DNA from: an uncultured Pseudomonadales bacterium
GTDB lineage: Bacteria; Pseudomonadota; Gammaproteobacteria; Pseudomonadales; Azotimanducaceae
Length of the DNA stretch: 64,000 nucleotides
Direction of reading: 5' to 3'
Assembly (NCBI GenBank): GCA_958296195.1
Contig: OY282455.1
Span: 3,955,809 to 4,019,808 of the forward strand
Part shown: positions 9,119 to 17,078 of the stretch, piece after piece
Position numbering within the stretch: the stretch's first letter is position 1
How the letters are laid out: each line of letters opens with the position of its first letter
Made by a program: the position numbers and the translations under genes
Notes under the pieces: generated by a model
The model's database searches: none
The model's input: only the letters and a program-made list of their open reading frames with translations
Told to the model about the DNA's origin: nothing

Positions 9119-9510
9119 AATTTCATGCATTGCCAAGGTTAGCGACGGATGCTTAGGTCCAGCATTCGTGGATGCATTCTCGTCTCCACGCCTTTAAGCC
9201 AAGCAAGCTAACGAGGAGAGGGCAGGCCTACCCAAGTCCTCGATCTGGCCTCTTGACCGCGCTCCTCAACCGGCGCAACGCAAACCGTGCCGAGGAACTC
9301 CGCAAGGGAATCTCCACCCCAATTAGGGCTTAGATATCCACGCGAAACCTACTTTAGTTTGCACTCATGGAACTCGGCAAGTCAAGAGGCAATTTTCAGC
9401 CACTCCAAGGGGTCAGGTGGATCGTTGGTGACCCCTTCGCGGATGCGGACGCCCAAGGGGTTCGGCAGGGCCGGATCATGAGTAACTCCGGGAAGGGGAA
9501 ACATTGCATC
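9119..9510. other. Non-coding stretch with an inverted repeat, downstream of ampD
   Basis: No gene is seen. It holds one perfect 9-bp inverted repeat, AAGGGGTCA at 9407-9415 and TGACCCCTT at 9429-9437 with a 13-nt spacer. It lies where minus-strand transcripts from ampD would end. It has no T tract, so its role as a terminator is doubtful. Confidence 0.45.
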
Positions 9511-10056
9511 CTAACCCAACGCAAGCAGCACCCGTTGCCAGTCGAAGGCTGGGCCTGGGTCGGTCTTGCGCCCTGGCGCCACTTCCTGATGGCCGACAAT
9601 GGCCTCCGGCGACAGGCCGGGGTAGGTCGTCAGCAAGGTGCGCAGCAGGGGAATGAGCTGTTGGTACTGGGCTTCGGCGTAGGGCCGGTCATCCACGCCC
9701 TCCAATTCCAAGCCGATGGCGTAGTCATTGCAGTTGGGCCGCCCGCACCATGACGAGCGGCCGGCGTGCCAAGCCCGCTGGTCGAAGGGAACGTATTGGG
9801 TGCAGTGCCCTTGGCGGTCGATCAGGACATGGCTGGAAACGCGGACGCCGGCCAAGTCCGCCAGCGGGCCGCTCGGGTCCGGCTGCAATTGGTTGGTGAA
9901 CAGCCGATCGATCAGGCCGCCGCCGAACTCGCCAGGCGGCAGGGAGATGCCGTGCAGCACGATCAGGCTGATGCCGTGCGGGTCAGGGCGGGCGTCGCAG
10001 TTGGGCGAGGGCAGCCGTCGCGCTCCCTTCAGCCAATGATGGGCGTCAATTTCCAC
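9511..10056 (-). CDS. ampD: 1,6-anhydro-N-acetylmuramyl-L-alanine amidase AmpD
   Basis: AmpD is a cytoplasmic zinc amidase that removes the peptide from anhydromuropeptides during wall recycling. Its loss induces AmpC-type beta-lactamases in species that have them. The 181 residues match the usual length (about 183 in E. coli). Expected zinc ligands are present: His in LIVLHGISLPPG, His in RAWHAGRSSW and Asp in GRKTDPGPAFDW. The family signature GLELEG and VGHQEVAPGRKTDPG is clear. The start is a GTG about 11 nt after GGGAGG; a nearby ATG is in another frame. It is divergent from nadC, the same ampD/nadC neighbourhood seen in many gammaproteobacteria. Confidence 0.95.
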   Translation of the reverse strand: MEIDAHHWLKGARRLPSPNCDARPDPHGISLIVLHGISLPPGEFGGGLIDRLFTNQLQPDPSGPLADLAGVRVSSHVLIDRQGHCTQYVPFDQRAWHAGRSSWCGRPNCNDYAIGLELEGVDDRPYAEAQYQQLIPLLRTLLTTYPGLSPEAIVGHQEVAPGRKTDPGPAFDWQRVLLALG

Positions 10057-10302
10057 AGTACAATCATCCTCCCATAGGGAGCGCCGTCAATCATCAAGAG
10101 CCGCCGACATTGACAGGACGATCCCAAGCCATATATCAACACATTGATTTTATGAGCATTTTTGGAATTGGAGAAACTGGCCTTCGGCTGCAACGCATGA
10201 CAAGGCGTGGCAGAAGGGCAAGCCTGCGTCAGGGAACCCCTTGCATGAGGGAGTACAGCGCCGGAAGGAAGCCGATCTTGCACCCAAGAGACTCTTGAGC
10301 CC

Positions 10303-11148
10303 ATGACGCCGGATTTGCAGGCCAGCATCGCCGCTGTGGTCACCGCGGCCCTTGCCGAGGATATGGGCAACGGCGACGTCACGGCTGAGTTGATCCCGCC
10401 GGCAACCGCCGGCAGCGGCTTGGTCATCACCCGGCAGGACGGCGTCTTTTGCGGCCGGCCTTGGGTCGATGAAGTGACCCAGCGCTTTGCTGGCGACATG
10501 ACGGTGGATTGGCGCGTGGCGGATGGTGATGACATCCGGGCAGGGCAGGCACTGTTTGAATTGCGCGGCCAAGCGCGGGCGATCCTGACCGCCGAACGGA
10601 CGGCGCTGAACTTCGTGCAGTTGCTTTCCGGCACCGCCACCCAAACCCGGCGTTTCGTCCGCCTGCTTGAGGGCACTGGCTGCCAACTGCTGGACACGCG
10701 CAAGACCCTGCCTGGCCTGCGCTTGGCGCAAAAGTACGCGGTGCGTTGCGGCGGCGGGCGCAACCATCGCCTTGGCCTGTTTGACGCCTACCTCATCAAG
10801 GAGAACCACATCGCCGCCGCCGGCTCCATCACCGAAGCCGTCCGCCAAGCCCAACGCCAGAACAAGGGCCTGACCGTGGAGGTGGAAGTGGAGTCCTTGG
10901 CGGAACTTCAGGAAGCCTTGGATGCCGGGGCGGACCTCATCATGCTGGACAACTTCGCCAGCGCCGCCCTGCAGGAGGCCGTGGCCTTGGCCAAGGGCCG
11001 CGCCCAGCTGGAGGCGTCGGGCGGCATTGACGAGGCGCACATTAGGGCGATTGCGGAAGCCGGGGTGGACTGCATCTCCGTCGGCGCCCTGACCAAGGAC
11101 GTGCAATCCCTGGACCTGTCCATGCGTTTTGCCGTTAAGCCCCGTTAA
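10303..11148 (+). CDS. nadC: Nicotinate-nucleotide pyrophosphorylase (carboxylating)
   Basis: NadC is quinolinate phosphoribosyltransferase of de novo NAD synthesis. It makes nicotinate mononucleotide from quinolinate and PRPP. The 281 residues are normal for the family. Seen in order: ALAEDMGNGDVTAELIP, ERTALNFVQLLSGTAT, LLDTRKTLPGLRLAQKYAV, GGGRNHRLGLFDAYLIKENH, EVEVESLAE, LIMLDNFA and ASGGIDEAHIRAIAEAGVDCISVGALTK. These carry the substrate-binding Arg, Lys, His and Glu residues of the family. It is followed directly by a tRNA-Thr gene on the opposite strand. I saw no riboswitch or obvious regulator site. Confidence 0.96.
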   Translation: MTPDLQASIAAVVTAALAEDMGNGDVTAELIPPATAGSGLVITRQDGVFCGRPWVDEVTQRFAGDMTVDWRVADGDDIRAGQALFELRGQARAILTAERTALNFVQLLSGTATQTRRFVRLLEGTGCQLLDTRKTLPGLRLAQKYAVRCGGGRNHRLGLFDAYLIKENHIAAAGSITEAVRQAQRQNKGLTVEVEVESLAELQEALDAGADLIMLDNFASAALQEAVALAKGRAQLEASGGIDEAHIRAIAEAGVDCISVGALTKDVQSLDLSMRFAVKPR

Positions 11149-11171
11149 GAGGCGGTGGAAAGGCCCCGCGA

Positions 11172-11248
11172 TGGTGCCGGAACGCAGATTCGAACTGCGG
11201 ACCTACTGATTACGAATCAGCCGCTCTACCTAACTGAGCTATTCCGGC
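11172..11248 (-). tRNA. tRNA-Thr (anticodon CGT)
   Basis: On the minus strand a full cloverleaf reads GCCGGAA acceptor, GCTC/GAGC D arm, anticodon stem GCTGA/TCAGT with loop TTCGTAA (anticodon CGT, reading ACG), T arm CGCAG-TTCGAAT-CTGCG, and TTCCGGC acceptor with an encoded CCA end. A tRNA-Thr next to the pilin genes is also found in Pseudomonas, where it borders variable insertions. Here the dmp genes sit between it and the pilins. Confidence 0.97.
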
Positions 11249-11390
11249 GCCGAAGCGAAGAAAGCAGGATAACGCTTTCCAACGGCGCTGAGAAGTTCAC
11301 CCGCAAATGGAGGCACTTGCGCTGTAGCTTTTTGCGCTTCGTTTGGCGTTCCGCGCCGCCCTGCGGCTTGGGTTTGGCTGAGCGGGAGTG

Positions 11391-12194
11391 CTAAGCGAAA
11401 CGCAAGGAGATGGCGCCCAAACCTTGGTGGCGGGCGCGCACGGCGTCGCCGGCCTGCACCGCCACCGCCGCGGTGACAGCGCCGGTCAGGATGAAGGTTC
11501 CGGCGGGGATGGTGTTGAGTTCCTGTGGTCCGCGCTCACTCAGCAGATTGGCCAGCATGGCCACGCTGTTGAGGGGATGGCCCAGCACCGCGGCGCCGGC
11601 CCCGGTCTCCACCACCTCGCCGTTCTTCTCCAATACCACGCCCAGGGTTTTTAGGTCTAGATCCTTCAGACGACGGGTGATCCCGCCGACGCAGAAGCGG
11701 GCCGCCGAGCAGTTGTCCGAGATCACGCTCGGCAGGTCGAAACGGAAGTTCTCGTAGCGGGAGTCGATGACTTCAATGGCCGGCAACACGCAGTCGATGG
11801 CCGCCGCCACCTGCGCAACCTGGCATCCCGGCCCGCGCAGCTCCCGGCCGGTGACCACGGCGATTTCCGCCTCCACCCGGGGATGGATCAACTTCCCAGC
11901 ATCCACCACGCCGCCATCGGGAACGCTGAACTCGTCCACAAGGAAGCCGTAGATGGGGGTCTCCACCCCCATTTGCCGCATCTTGGCCCAAGAGGTTAGC
12001 CCCATCTTCAGGCCGACGATGCGGCCGCCGCGGTCCAGCTTGCGCTGGCGGATGGCCCATTGAATGTTGTAGGCGTCCCCCCAATCAAGGTTCGGATAGT
12101 CGTCGGTGACTTTGTTGATGGTCGCACCGGTCAGTTGGGCTTGTTCAAGCCTCTTAGCCAAGCTGGCGACCGCTTCCTGGCTAAGAACAGCCAC
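11391..12194 (-). CDS. dmpH: 4-oxalocrotonate (2-oxo-3-hexenedioate) decarboxylase
   Basis: In the catechol meta-cleavage pathway this enzyme decarboxylates 2-oxohex-3-enedioate to 2-hydroxypenta-2,4-dienoate, usually as a complex with the hydratase DmpE. The start is set at the GTG at 12194, preceded by GGAGG with a 5-nt spacer. This gives 267 residues, the family length. A longer open frame to 12293 has no such site. Family signatures are VGLKMGLTSWAKMRQMGV, PRVEAEIAVVTG (metal-ligand Glu residues), AIEVIDSRYENFRFDLP, SVISDNCSAARF and VVETGAGAAVLGHPLNSVAML. It is clearly paralogous to DmpE at 14310. A 175-bp spacer separates it from dmpG, larger than the other gaps in this operon. No tautomerase (dmpI) is visible. 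Confidence 0.9.
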   Translation of the reverse strand: MAVLSQEAVASLAKRLEQAQLTGATINKVTDDYPNLDWGDAYNIQWAIRQRKLDRGGRIVGLKMGLTSWAKMRQMGVETPIYGFLVDEFSVPDGGVVDAGKLIHPRVEAEIAVVTGRELRGPGCQVAQVAAAIDCVLPAIEVIDSRYENFRFDLPSVISDNCSAARFCVGGITRRLKDLDLKTLGVVLEKNGEVVETGAGAAVLGHPLNSVAMLANLLSERGPQELNTIPAGTFILTGAVTAAVAVQAGDAVRARHQGLGAISLRFA

Positions 12195-12369
12195 GGCGTC
12201 CTCCGACCCTGGCGCCCAAAACCCGACGACGCACCGCCACGGATTCACGAGAGTACAGGGGAGGGCTGGAACCATCGCTTCGGCATCCCACAAGAGCGGC
12301 GCGGCCTACCCGGCCAGCACCAGCCAGCCCTAGAGGCAAGGATGGTTGAGTTGCCGCGGCAAGCATCGC

Positions 12370-13392
12370 TCAGCCCCGCGCCCGCAGCATTTCCAAGGCC
12401 ACATCCTCGATCATGTCCTCCTGGCCGCCCACGGTCTTGCGCTTGCCCAGTTCGGTCAGGATGTCCCGGGAGGGAACGCCGTGCTTTTGTTCAGCCCGCT
12501 TGGCGTGCAGCAGGAAGGAGGAGTAAACCCCGGCGTGGCCGAGGATCAGCGCATCGCGGCTGATGCGGGTGGGCTGGCCCATGATGGGCAGGGCGACGTC
12601 TTCGGCGGCGTCCATGATGGCGTCCAAGTTGACGCCGGTGATGATGCCCATGCGGTCGCAGACCGCAGCGAACACCTCCAAGGGGGTGTTGCCGGCCCCG
12701 GCGCCGAAGCCGGCCACGGAGCCATCGATGCGGTTGGCGCCCGCCTCCACCGCCGCCAAGGAGTTGGCGATGCCCAGCGCCAGATTGTGGTGGCCGTGGA
12801 AGCCGATTTCGATCTCCGCAGCGAACCGGCCGCGCAGCAGGCCGATCTTCTCGCTCACATCGCCCGGCAGCATGTAACCGGCCGAGTCCGTCACATAGAT
12901 GCAGTTGGCGCCGTAGGAAACCATCAGCTCCGCCTGCCGCGCCAAGTCCTCCGCCGGAATCATGTGCGCCATCATCAGGAAGCCCACGGTGTCGAAGCCC
13001 TGCTTGGCGGCGTAGCCGATGTGCTGCTCCGCCACGTCCGCTTCCGTGCAGTGGGTGGCCACCCGCACGGTGTGCGCACCGCAGCCCTCGGCCATCTTCA
13101 GATCCTCCACCGTGCCGATGCCGGGCAGCAGCAGCACGGACACCTTGCTGTGCCGCATCTTCGGCACCACGGCCTTGAGGTACTCCTCATCGGAATGGCG
13201 GCCAAAGCCGTAGGTGATGGAGGTGCCGGCGAGGCCGTCCCCGTGGGTGACTTCGAGCATCGGCACCTTGGCCCGGTCCAGGGCGGTGGCCAAGGCCACC
13301 ATCTGCTCGACGGTGAACTGATGCGCCACCGAGTGCATGCCGTCCCGCAACGACATGTCGTGCAGGATGATCTCCTTGCCGGCGAGGTTCAT
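12370..13392 (-). CDS. dmpG: 4-hydroxy-2-oxovalerate aldolase
   Basis: This aldolase splits 4-hydroxy-2-oxopentanoate into pyruvate and acetaldehyde and channels the acetaldehyde to DmpF, with which it forms a stable complex. The 340 residues match the family length. The HMGL-like barrel is seen in [19 protein letters not shown] (with the metal-binding Asp), [42 protein letters not shown] and [24 protein letters not shown] with the His pair that binds metal. The C-terminal communication domain, [13 protein letters not shown], is present. It overlaps the dmpF stop by 4 bp (ATGA), so the two subunits are translationally coupled, as expected for a channelling pair. Confidence 0.95.
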   Translation of the reverse strand: MNLAGKEIILHDMSLRDGMHSVAHQFTVEQMVALATALDRAKVPMLEVTHGDGLAGTSITYGFGRHSDEEYLKAVVPKMRHSKVSVLLLPGIGTVEDLKMAEGCGAHTVRVATHCTEADVAEQHIGYAAKQGFDTVGFLMMAHMIPAEDLARQAELMVSYGANCIYVTDSAGYMLPGDVSEKIGLLRGRFAAEIEIGFHGHHNLALGIANSLAAVEAGANRIDGSVAGFGAGAGNTPLEVFAAVCDRMGIITGVNLDAIMDAAEDVALPIMGQPTRISRDALILGHAGVYSSFLLHAKRAEQKHGVPSRDILTELGKRKTVGGQEDMIEDVALEMLRARG

Positions 13393-14291
13393 CTTGATGC
13401 CTCCGCAACAGCCGGCTCCATGAACTGCGCCGCCACCACCTCCCCGGCACGGGCGGCGGCGGCGGTCATGATGTCCAGATTGCCGGCGTAGGTGGGCAAG
13501 TAGTCCCCGGCGCCCTCCACCTCCAAAAAGGTGGTCACGCGGAGACCGTCAAAAACCGGCCCCTCCTTGATGCGGTAACCCGGAACGTACTGTTGCACCT
13601 CCGCCTCCATGCGCAGCAGAGAGGCGCGGATGGCCGCCTCGTCCGGGTCGTCCCGCAGCAGGCAATGCACGGTGTCGCGCATCACCATGGGCGGTTCCGC
13701 CGGGTTGAGGATGATGATGGCCTTGCCCCGCTTGGCGCCGCCGATGCGCTCGATGGCGCGGGCGGTGGTTCGGGTGAACTCGTCAATGTTCTTGCGGGTG
13801 CCGGGACCGGCGGACTTGGAGGCGGTGGTGGCGACGATCTCCCCGTATTCCACCGGCTGCACTCTGCTGACCGCGTGGACGATGGGGATGGTGGCCTGGC
13901 CGCCGCAGGTGACCATGTTGACGTTCGGCTCCTGGGCCAGCACATGCTCCTCCAGATTCACCGGCGGGATGCAGTAGGGACCGATGGCGGCTGGGGTTAG
14001 ATCGACCATCTTGACGCCGCGCCCGGCCAGTTTTTCGGCGTTGTCCCGGTGGCAGTAGGCGGAGGTGGCGTCAAAGGCGATGCGCACCCCGTCCCGATCG
14101 ATGTGCGGCAGGAGGGCGTCCACCCCTTGGTCGGTGGCCTTGAGGCCCAGCCGCCGCGCCCGGAACAGCCCTTCGGATTGCGGGTCTATGCCCACCATCC
14201 AGACTGGGTTCAACAGCTCGCTGCGCAGCAGCTTGTACATCAGGTCCGTGCCGATGTTGCCGGAGCCGATCAGAGCGCAGTTCACTGGCAT
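13389..14291 (-). CDS. dmpF: Acetaldehyde dehydrogenase (acylating)
   Basis: DmpF oxidises acetaldehyde delivered by DmpG to acetyl-CoA, using NAD and CoA. The start is taken at the ATG at 14291 ([18 protein letters not shown]), with GAGGGA upstream; a TTG at 14309 would only add six residues. That gives 300 residues, normal for the family. The Rossmann motif is [10 protein letters not shown] and the catalytic cysteine lies in [17 protein letters not shown]. Other signatures are [26 protein letters not shown] and [17 protein letters not shown]-like text (here [17 protein letters not shown]). It sits 18 bp after dmpE and overlaps dmpG. Confidence 0.95.
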   Translation of the reverse strand: MPVNCALIGSGNIGTDLMYKLLRSELLNPVWMVGIDPQSEGLFRARRLGLKATDQGVDALLPHIDRDGVRIAFDATSAYCHRDNAEKLAGRGVKMVDLTPAAIGPYCIPPVNLEEHVLAQEPNVNMVTCGGQATIPIVHAVSRVQPVEYGEIVATTASKSAGPGTRKNIDEFTRTTARAIERIGGAKRGKAIIILNPAEPPMVMRDTVHCLLRDDPDEAAIRASLLRMEAEVQQYVPGYRIKEGPVFDGLRVTTFLEVEGAGDYLPTYAGNLDIMTAAAARAGEVVAAQFMEPAVAEASR

Positions 14292-14309
14292 GGCCGCATC
14301 CCTCGTCAA

Positions 14310-15113
14310 TTATTCAAAGCGCACCGACACTTGGCCAATGCCGCCCACCGCAGCGCGCACCTCATCTCCCGGCTGCACCGGCTGCAAGGGCACTAAGGAG
14401 CCGGACAGCACCACCTCCCCCTTGAACAGGGTGACGCCCAAGGTCCCCAGTTGGTTGGCAAGCCAGACCATGCAGGCCACCGGCGAGGAGCCGAGCGCCG
14501 CCGCGCCGGCACCCGTTGCAACGACGGCGCCGTTCAGCTCCATCACTACCCCGCAGGTGGTCAGGTCCACGTCCCTTGGGCCGACGGCTTGATGGCCCAG
14601 GACGAAACAGCCGCAGGAGGCGTTATCCGCCACCGTGTCCTGAATCTTTATGCGCCAGTCCCGGATGCGCGAATCGACGATCTCTAAGCAGGGCATCACG
14701 AAGTCCGTCGCTTGCAGCACGTCGGCGGCGGTCACGCCCGGCCCCTTCAGGTCCGCCTTTAACACGAAGGCGATCTCGGCTTCGGCGCGGGGTTGGATCA
14801 GCTGATCCTTGATGGGTATGACGCCGCCCGTCTGAACCTCCATGGCGTCCGTCAGGTAGCCGAAGTCCGGCTGCCGCACTCCCAGCATGTTCTGCACCGC
14901 GGCGCTGGTGACGCCGATCTTCTTGCCCACAACCCGTTCGCCATCCCCCTGGCGCAAGGTCAACAAACGGCTCGATATCTGGTAGGCGTCCTCGATGCCG
15001 AGGTCCGATACGCGATCCGTCAGAGGCGCCACGACATAGGCGCCGCGCAGCGCCTGATACAGTTCCTTCGCATGCAGCTTCACCGCCTGGTCTTTGATGG
15101 CTTCTTTTTCCAT
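14310..15113 (-). CDS. dmpE: 2-oxopent-4-enoate hydratase
   Basis: DmpE hydrates 2-hydroxypenta-2,4-dienoate to 4-hydroxy-2-oxopentanoate, the substrate of DmpG. The 267 residues fit the family. Signatures are VVGKKIGVTSAAVQNMLGV, QPDFGYLTDAMEV, QPRAEAEIAFVLKADLKGPG (metal-ligand Glu residues), PCLEIVDSRIRDWRIKIQDTVADNASCG and VVATGAGAAALGSSPVACMVWLAN. It is the first complete gene of the dmpE-F-G-H set. Five bp upstream lies the stop codon of a dmpC-type remnant, so the operon has lost its upstream genes. Promoter signals for the remaining genes were not found. Confidence 0.93.
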   Translation of the reverse strand: MEKEAIKDQAVKLHAKELYQALRGAYVVAPLTDRVSDLGIEDAYQISSRLLTLRQGDGERVVGKKIGVTSAAVQNMLGVRQPDFGYLTDAMEVQTGGVIPIKDQLIQPRAEAEIAFVLKADLKGPGVTAADVLQATDFVMPCLEIVDSRIRDWRIKIQDTVADNASCGCFVLGHQAVGPRDVDLTTCGVVMELNGAVVATGAGAAALGSSPVACMVWLANQLGTLGVTLFKGEVVLSGSLVPLQPVQPGDEVRAAVGGIGQVSVRFE

Positions 15114-15118
15114 AACGC

Positions 15119-15175
15119 CTACAGCTTAACGCAGATGTTCTGCAGCTCCGTTTGGAAATCCAGAGAGTAGCGCCA
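15119..15175 (-). pseudogene. dmpC: 3' end remnant of a 2-hydroxymuconate semialdehyde dehydrogenase gene (dmpC-like)
   Basis: The minus strand ends in codons for W-R-YSLDFQTELQNICVKL and a TAG stop. As recalled, the extreme C-terminus of DmpC/XylG-type dehydrogenases reads GGxxSFDFYTELxNICVKL, so this is an intact tail of about 18 residues without a body. It sits directly upstream of dmpE in the order expected for a meta-cleavage operon. Farther upstream the frame carries KQSG, which may be a worn piece of the same domain, but then the match is lost. Short, so the call rests on a strong local match plus context. Confidence 0.62.
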
Positions 15176-15196
15176 ACCAGCAGCTTGGTTGACACC

Positions 15197-15256
15197 GGAC
15201 TGTTTCGGACTGACCTTCTCTACCGGCTCAACCTGCTTCCGGTGACGGTTCCGGCA
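15197..15256 (+). pseudogene. Fossil of a sigma-54-dependent activator (AAA+ segment)
   Basis: The plus-strand codons read GLFRTDLLYRLNLLPVTVPA. This agrees position by position with the conserved block GxFRxDLxYRLNxxPxxxP of NtrC-family AAA+ domains, which lies after the Walker B region. Nothing before or after in this frame fits the family, so only this fragment survives, head to head with the dmpC remnant. DmpR/XylR-type activators of phenol and toluene pathways belong to this family, and so does PilR, so either source is possible. Confidence 0.5.
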
Positions 15257-15259
15257 TCC

Positions 15260-15490
15260 TCAAGCCATCGGCTCCAGCGGCGGCGGCTTAGCAGGCGAAG
15301 CATTCTGACCGGCCCGCCCGTTGGCGATGCTGCGCACTTCCCCGCGCAGGATGTTGACGTCATCCTGCACCTTCTGAATCCTTGCGCCCAAATCATCGCG
15401 CAGGGTGACATGAATGCCGACCATCAGCCCAGCCAAGGCAACCATGGCGGCCAACAAGGGCAGCGTGACGGTTTTGAGGTTGCCATTCAT
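15260..15490 (-). CDS. Small membrane protein with coiled coil (76 aa)
   Basis: The protein opens with MNGNLKTVTLPLLAAMVALA, one transmembrane segment (about residues 9-28), followed by a short coiled coil (RDDLGARIQKVQDDVNILRG) and a Pro-rich tail. Function unknown. The gene at 26619-26894 encodes a relative with the same start (KTVTLPL) and layout, which supports that both are real. It lies between the dmp/regulator fossils and the minor pilin. Confidence 0.6.
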   Translation of the reverse strand: MNGNLKTVTLPLLAAMVALAGLMVGIHVTLRDDLGARIQKVQDDVNILRGEVRSIANGRAGQNASPAKPPPLEPMA

Positions 15491-15545
15491 ACGGCCACCT
15501 TAAGGCTTCTGAACAGCAGGCGCAACGGCATGATTGCGCTGCGCT

Positions 15546-15965
15546 TTAGCAACGCACACGGTCCGGCAACTTCAGGCAGACGCTGACGCCGTCCGGCGCC
15601 CTGGCCGTGACTTGGTAGGCACCTCCGCCACCGTCCGCGATGCTGTAGGTGGCACCATCTCCGGCGCCGGGTCGCCAGCCGAGAACGGCGGTGATTGCGG
15701 CGGCGTCGGCGGCGTTCAGGAGATAGCTTCCCTCACGCAGGCGGTAGTCTTCCTGAAACAGCGCTAAGGCGTTGATGCCGGCGATAAGCGCCCCTTCCCG
15801 AGAGGTTTGCACATAACCTCGGTACAGGGGCAGCGCCACCGCCGCCAGCATGGCAATGATGGCCAGCGCCACCAGCAGCTCGATCAAGCTGAGGCCAAAG
15901 GAGGCCCCCTGAGACCTCGCGCACCTCTTTACCCTGATTGCGTTCATGGTGCCGACTATGTCCAT
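15546..15965 (-). CDS. Type IV pilin-like protein
   Basis: A prepilin with a class III leader: RSQGASFG, then LSLIELLVALAIIAMLAAVALPLYRGYV, with Gly at -1 and the conserved Glu at +5. Residue +1 is Leu rather than Phe. The body (about 110 residues) ends in VSVCLKLPDRVRC with two cysteines close to the C-terminus, the position of the pilin disulfide loop, though the spacing is short. A PilE-like minor pilin or a second pilin is likely. Start uncertain: the frame stays open to 16124, and the ATG at 15965 or 15947 gives a leader of normal length. It lies just downstream of the larger pilin gene. Confidence 0.8.
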   Translation of the reverse strand: MDIVGTMNAIRVKRCARSQGASFGLSLIELLVALAIIAMLAAVALPLYRGYVQTSREGALIAGINALALFQEDYRLREGSYLLNAADAAAITAVLGWRPGAGDGATYSIADGGGGAYQVTARAPDGVSVCLKLPDRVRC

Positions 15966-16142
15966 GACTCCGTCCACCAGAGTCCCAACTACGTTCGTTC
16001 CTCTCCCTTCCCCCTGAACCCCTCTTTCCTCGCCCATCCTCTCTCTCGCCGCCTTGTTCTCGGCCCGGCCCGAGCCGCATCTGAACGCTTTGCCCTCGTT
16101 CGCCAGCATGACGTAGCCAAACATCTCGGCCGAGTGCCCCGA

Positions 16143-16790
16143 TCAAATGTCCGCCCAGGTCGCCGAACGGGTGGCGGTGGTGGCGAATTGATAGATCACC
16201 GGGCGCTCAAAGGTGGCGGTCCAGTTTCCGGCACTGAAGGTTCCCGTTACGGCGATGCCAATGGCGCCGGTGGTTCCGTTGCCGCTGCCGGCTACATAGG
16301 GCAGCCCGCCGCCGGGCGCGGAGCCGCCCTCCGCGTTGAGCAGGGCGACAAAACCGGCCTGTGTGTAGTCCCCGGTGGCGTCCGCGGCCGCTAGGTTGGC
16401 GAGTCGGCCTATGGCCACGTCCGCCTGGATCTTGCGCATCTGATGTTCAGCGAAGCGGGCGCCCTCCTCAAAGTGATGGGACACCTTGGACATGTTGGCG
16501 TTCTCGATGTAGTCCTGATAGGCCGGCAGGGCGATGGCACCGAGAATGCCGATGATGGCGACGACGATCATCAGCTCGATGAGCGTGAAGCCGGCTTCCG
16601 GCCAATGATCCCCAAGCCGGGTGAGGCCCCTGTTTGGCCGTCCTTTGCGCCGCGACTTCGCCCGCGAACCGCTGTCGGCACAAGGGTCCGAGGCCCGCCC
16701 CGACAGGTTTCCGCGTCTCTGTTGAGACCCCAAGTCCTTGTTGCTTGCCGCCCGCTTGCTGCCGGGACGGCGCACTGGCCGTTGCTTCAC
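16143..16790 (-). CDS. pilA: Type IV prepilin (major pilin candidate) with an unusually long leader
   Basis: The signature [31 protein letters not shown] is textbook type IVa pilin, cut after Gly by PilD, with Phe +1 and Glu +5. The mature part is about 148 residues and ends in TRSATWADI. The start is a GTG at 16790 with GGAGGG 8 nt upstream. No ATG, GTG or TTG lies closer to the cleavage site, so the leader is about 66 residues, mostly basic and polar, against the usual 6-25. No cysteine pair is seen in the mature C-terminal part, so a classical D-loop is missing. It is divergent from pilB, as in the pilA/pilBCD arrangement of pseudomonads. Confidence 0.88.
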   Translation of the reverse strand: MKQRPVRRPGSKRAASNKDLGSQQRRGNLSGRASDPCADSGSRAKSRRKGRPNRGLTRLGDHWPEAGFTLIELMIVVAIIGILGAIALPAYQDYIENANMSKVSHHFEEGARFAEHQMRKIQADVAIGRLANLAAADATGDYTQAGFVALLNAEGGSAPGGGLPYVAGSGNGTTGAIGIAVTGTFSAGNWTATFERPVIYQFATTATRSATWADI

Positions 16791-17078
16791 TGCAGATGCC
16801 CTCCATCAATTAAAACGTATCAGCCCTTTGCCGAACTGCGGCAAGCGCCCCGATGTGCTGAAACCTTATACCGGTCCAGGAACCGGCGTAATGGGCGTTC
16901 CACCCTTTGGCGCCTAAGTCATCGTCCCGGCAATTCTTGCGCTCCGCCCTCATCCCACCGCGGCCTTGAATTACAACCTGTGTGCGCCGGCCCAGTCCCC
17001 GGCAAGCTGTTTTCCCACGCTCAAGATGGGCGAAGTCCCCTTCCACCCAGCCCGCGCCGCCCTCCACAATGACCGCCC

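Noticed and set aside
12195-12369. Possible small gene between dmpG and dmpH
   Set aside because: No frame with a sensible start. The longer dmpH frame that covers part of it lacks family similarity upstream of the GTG at 12194.
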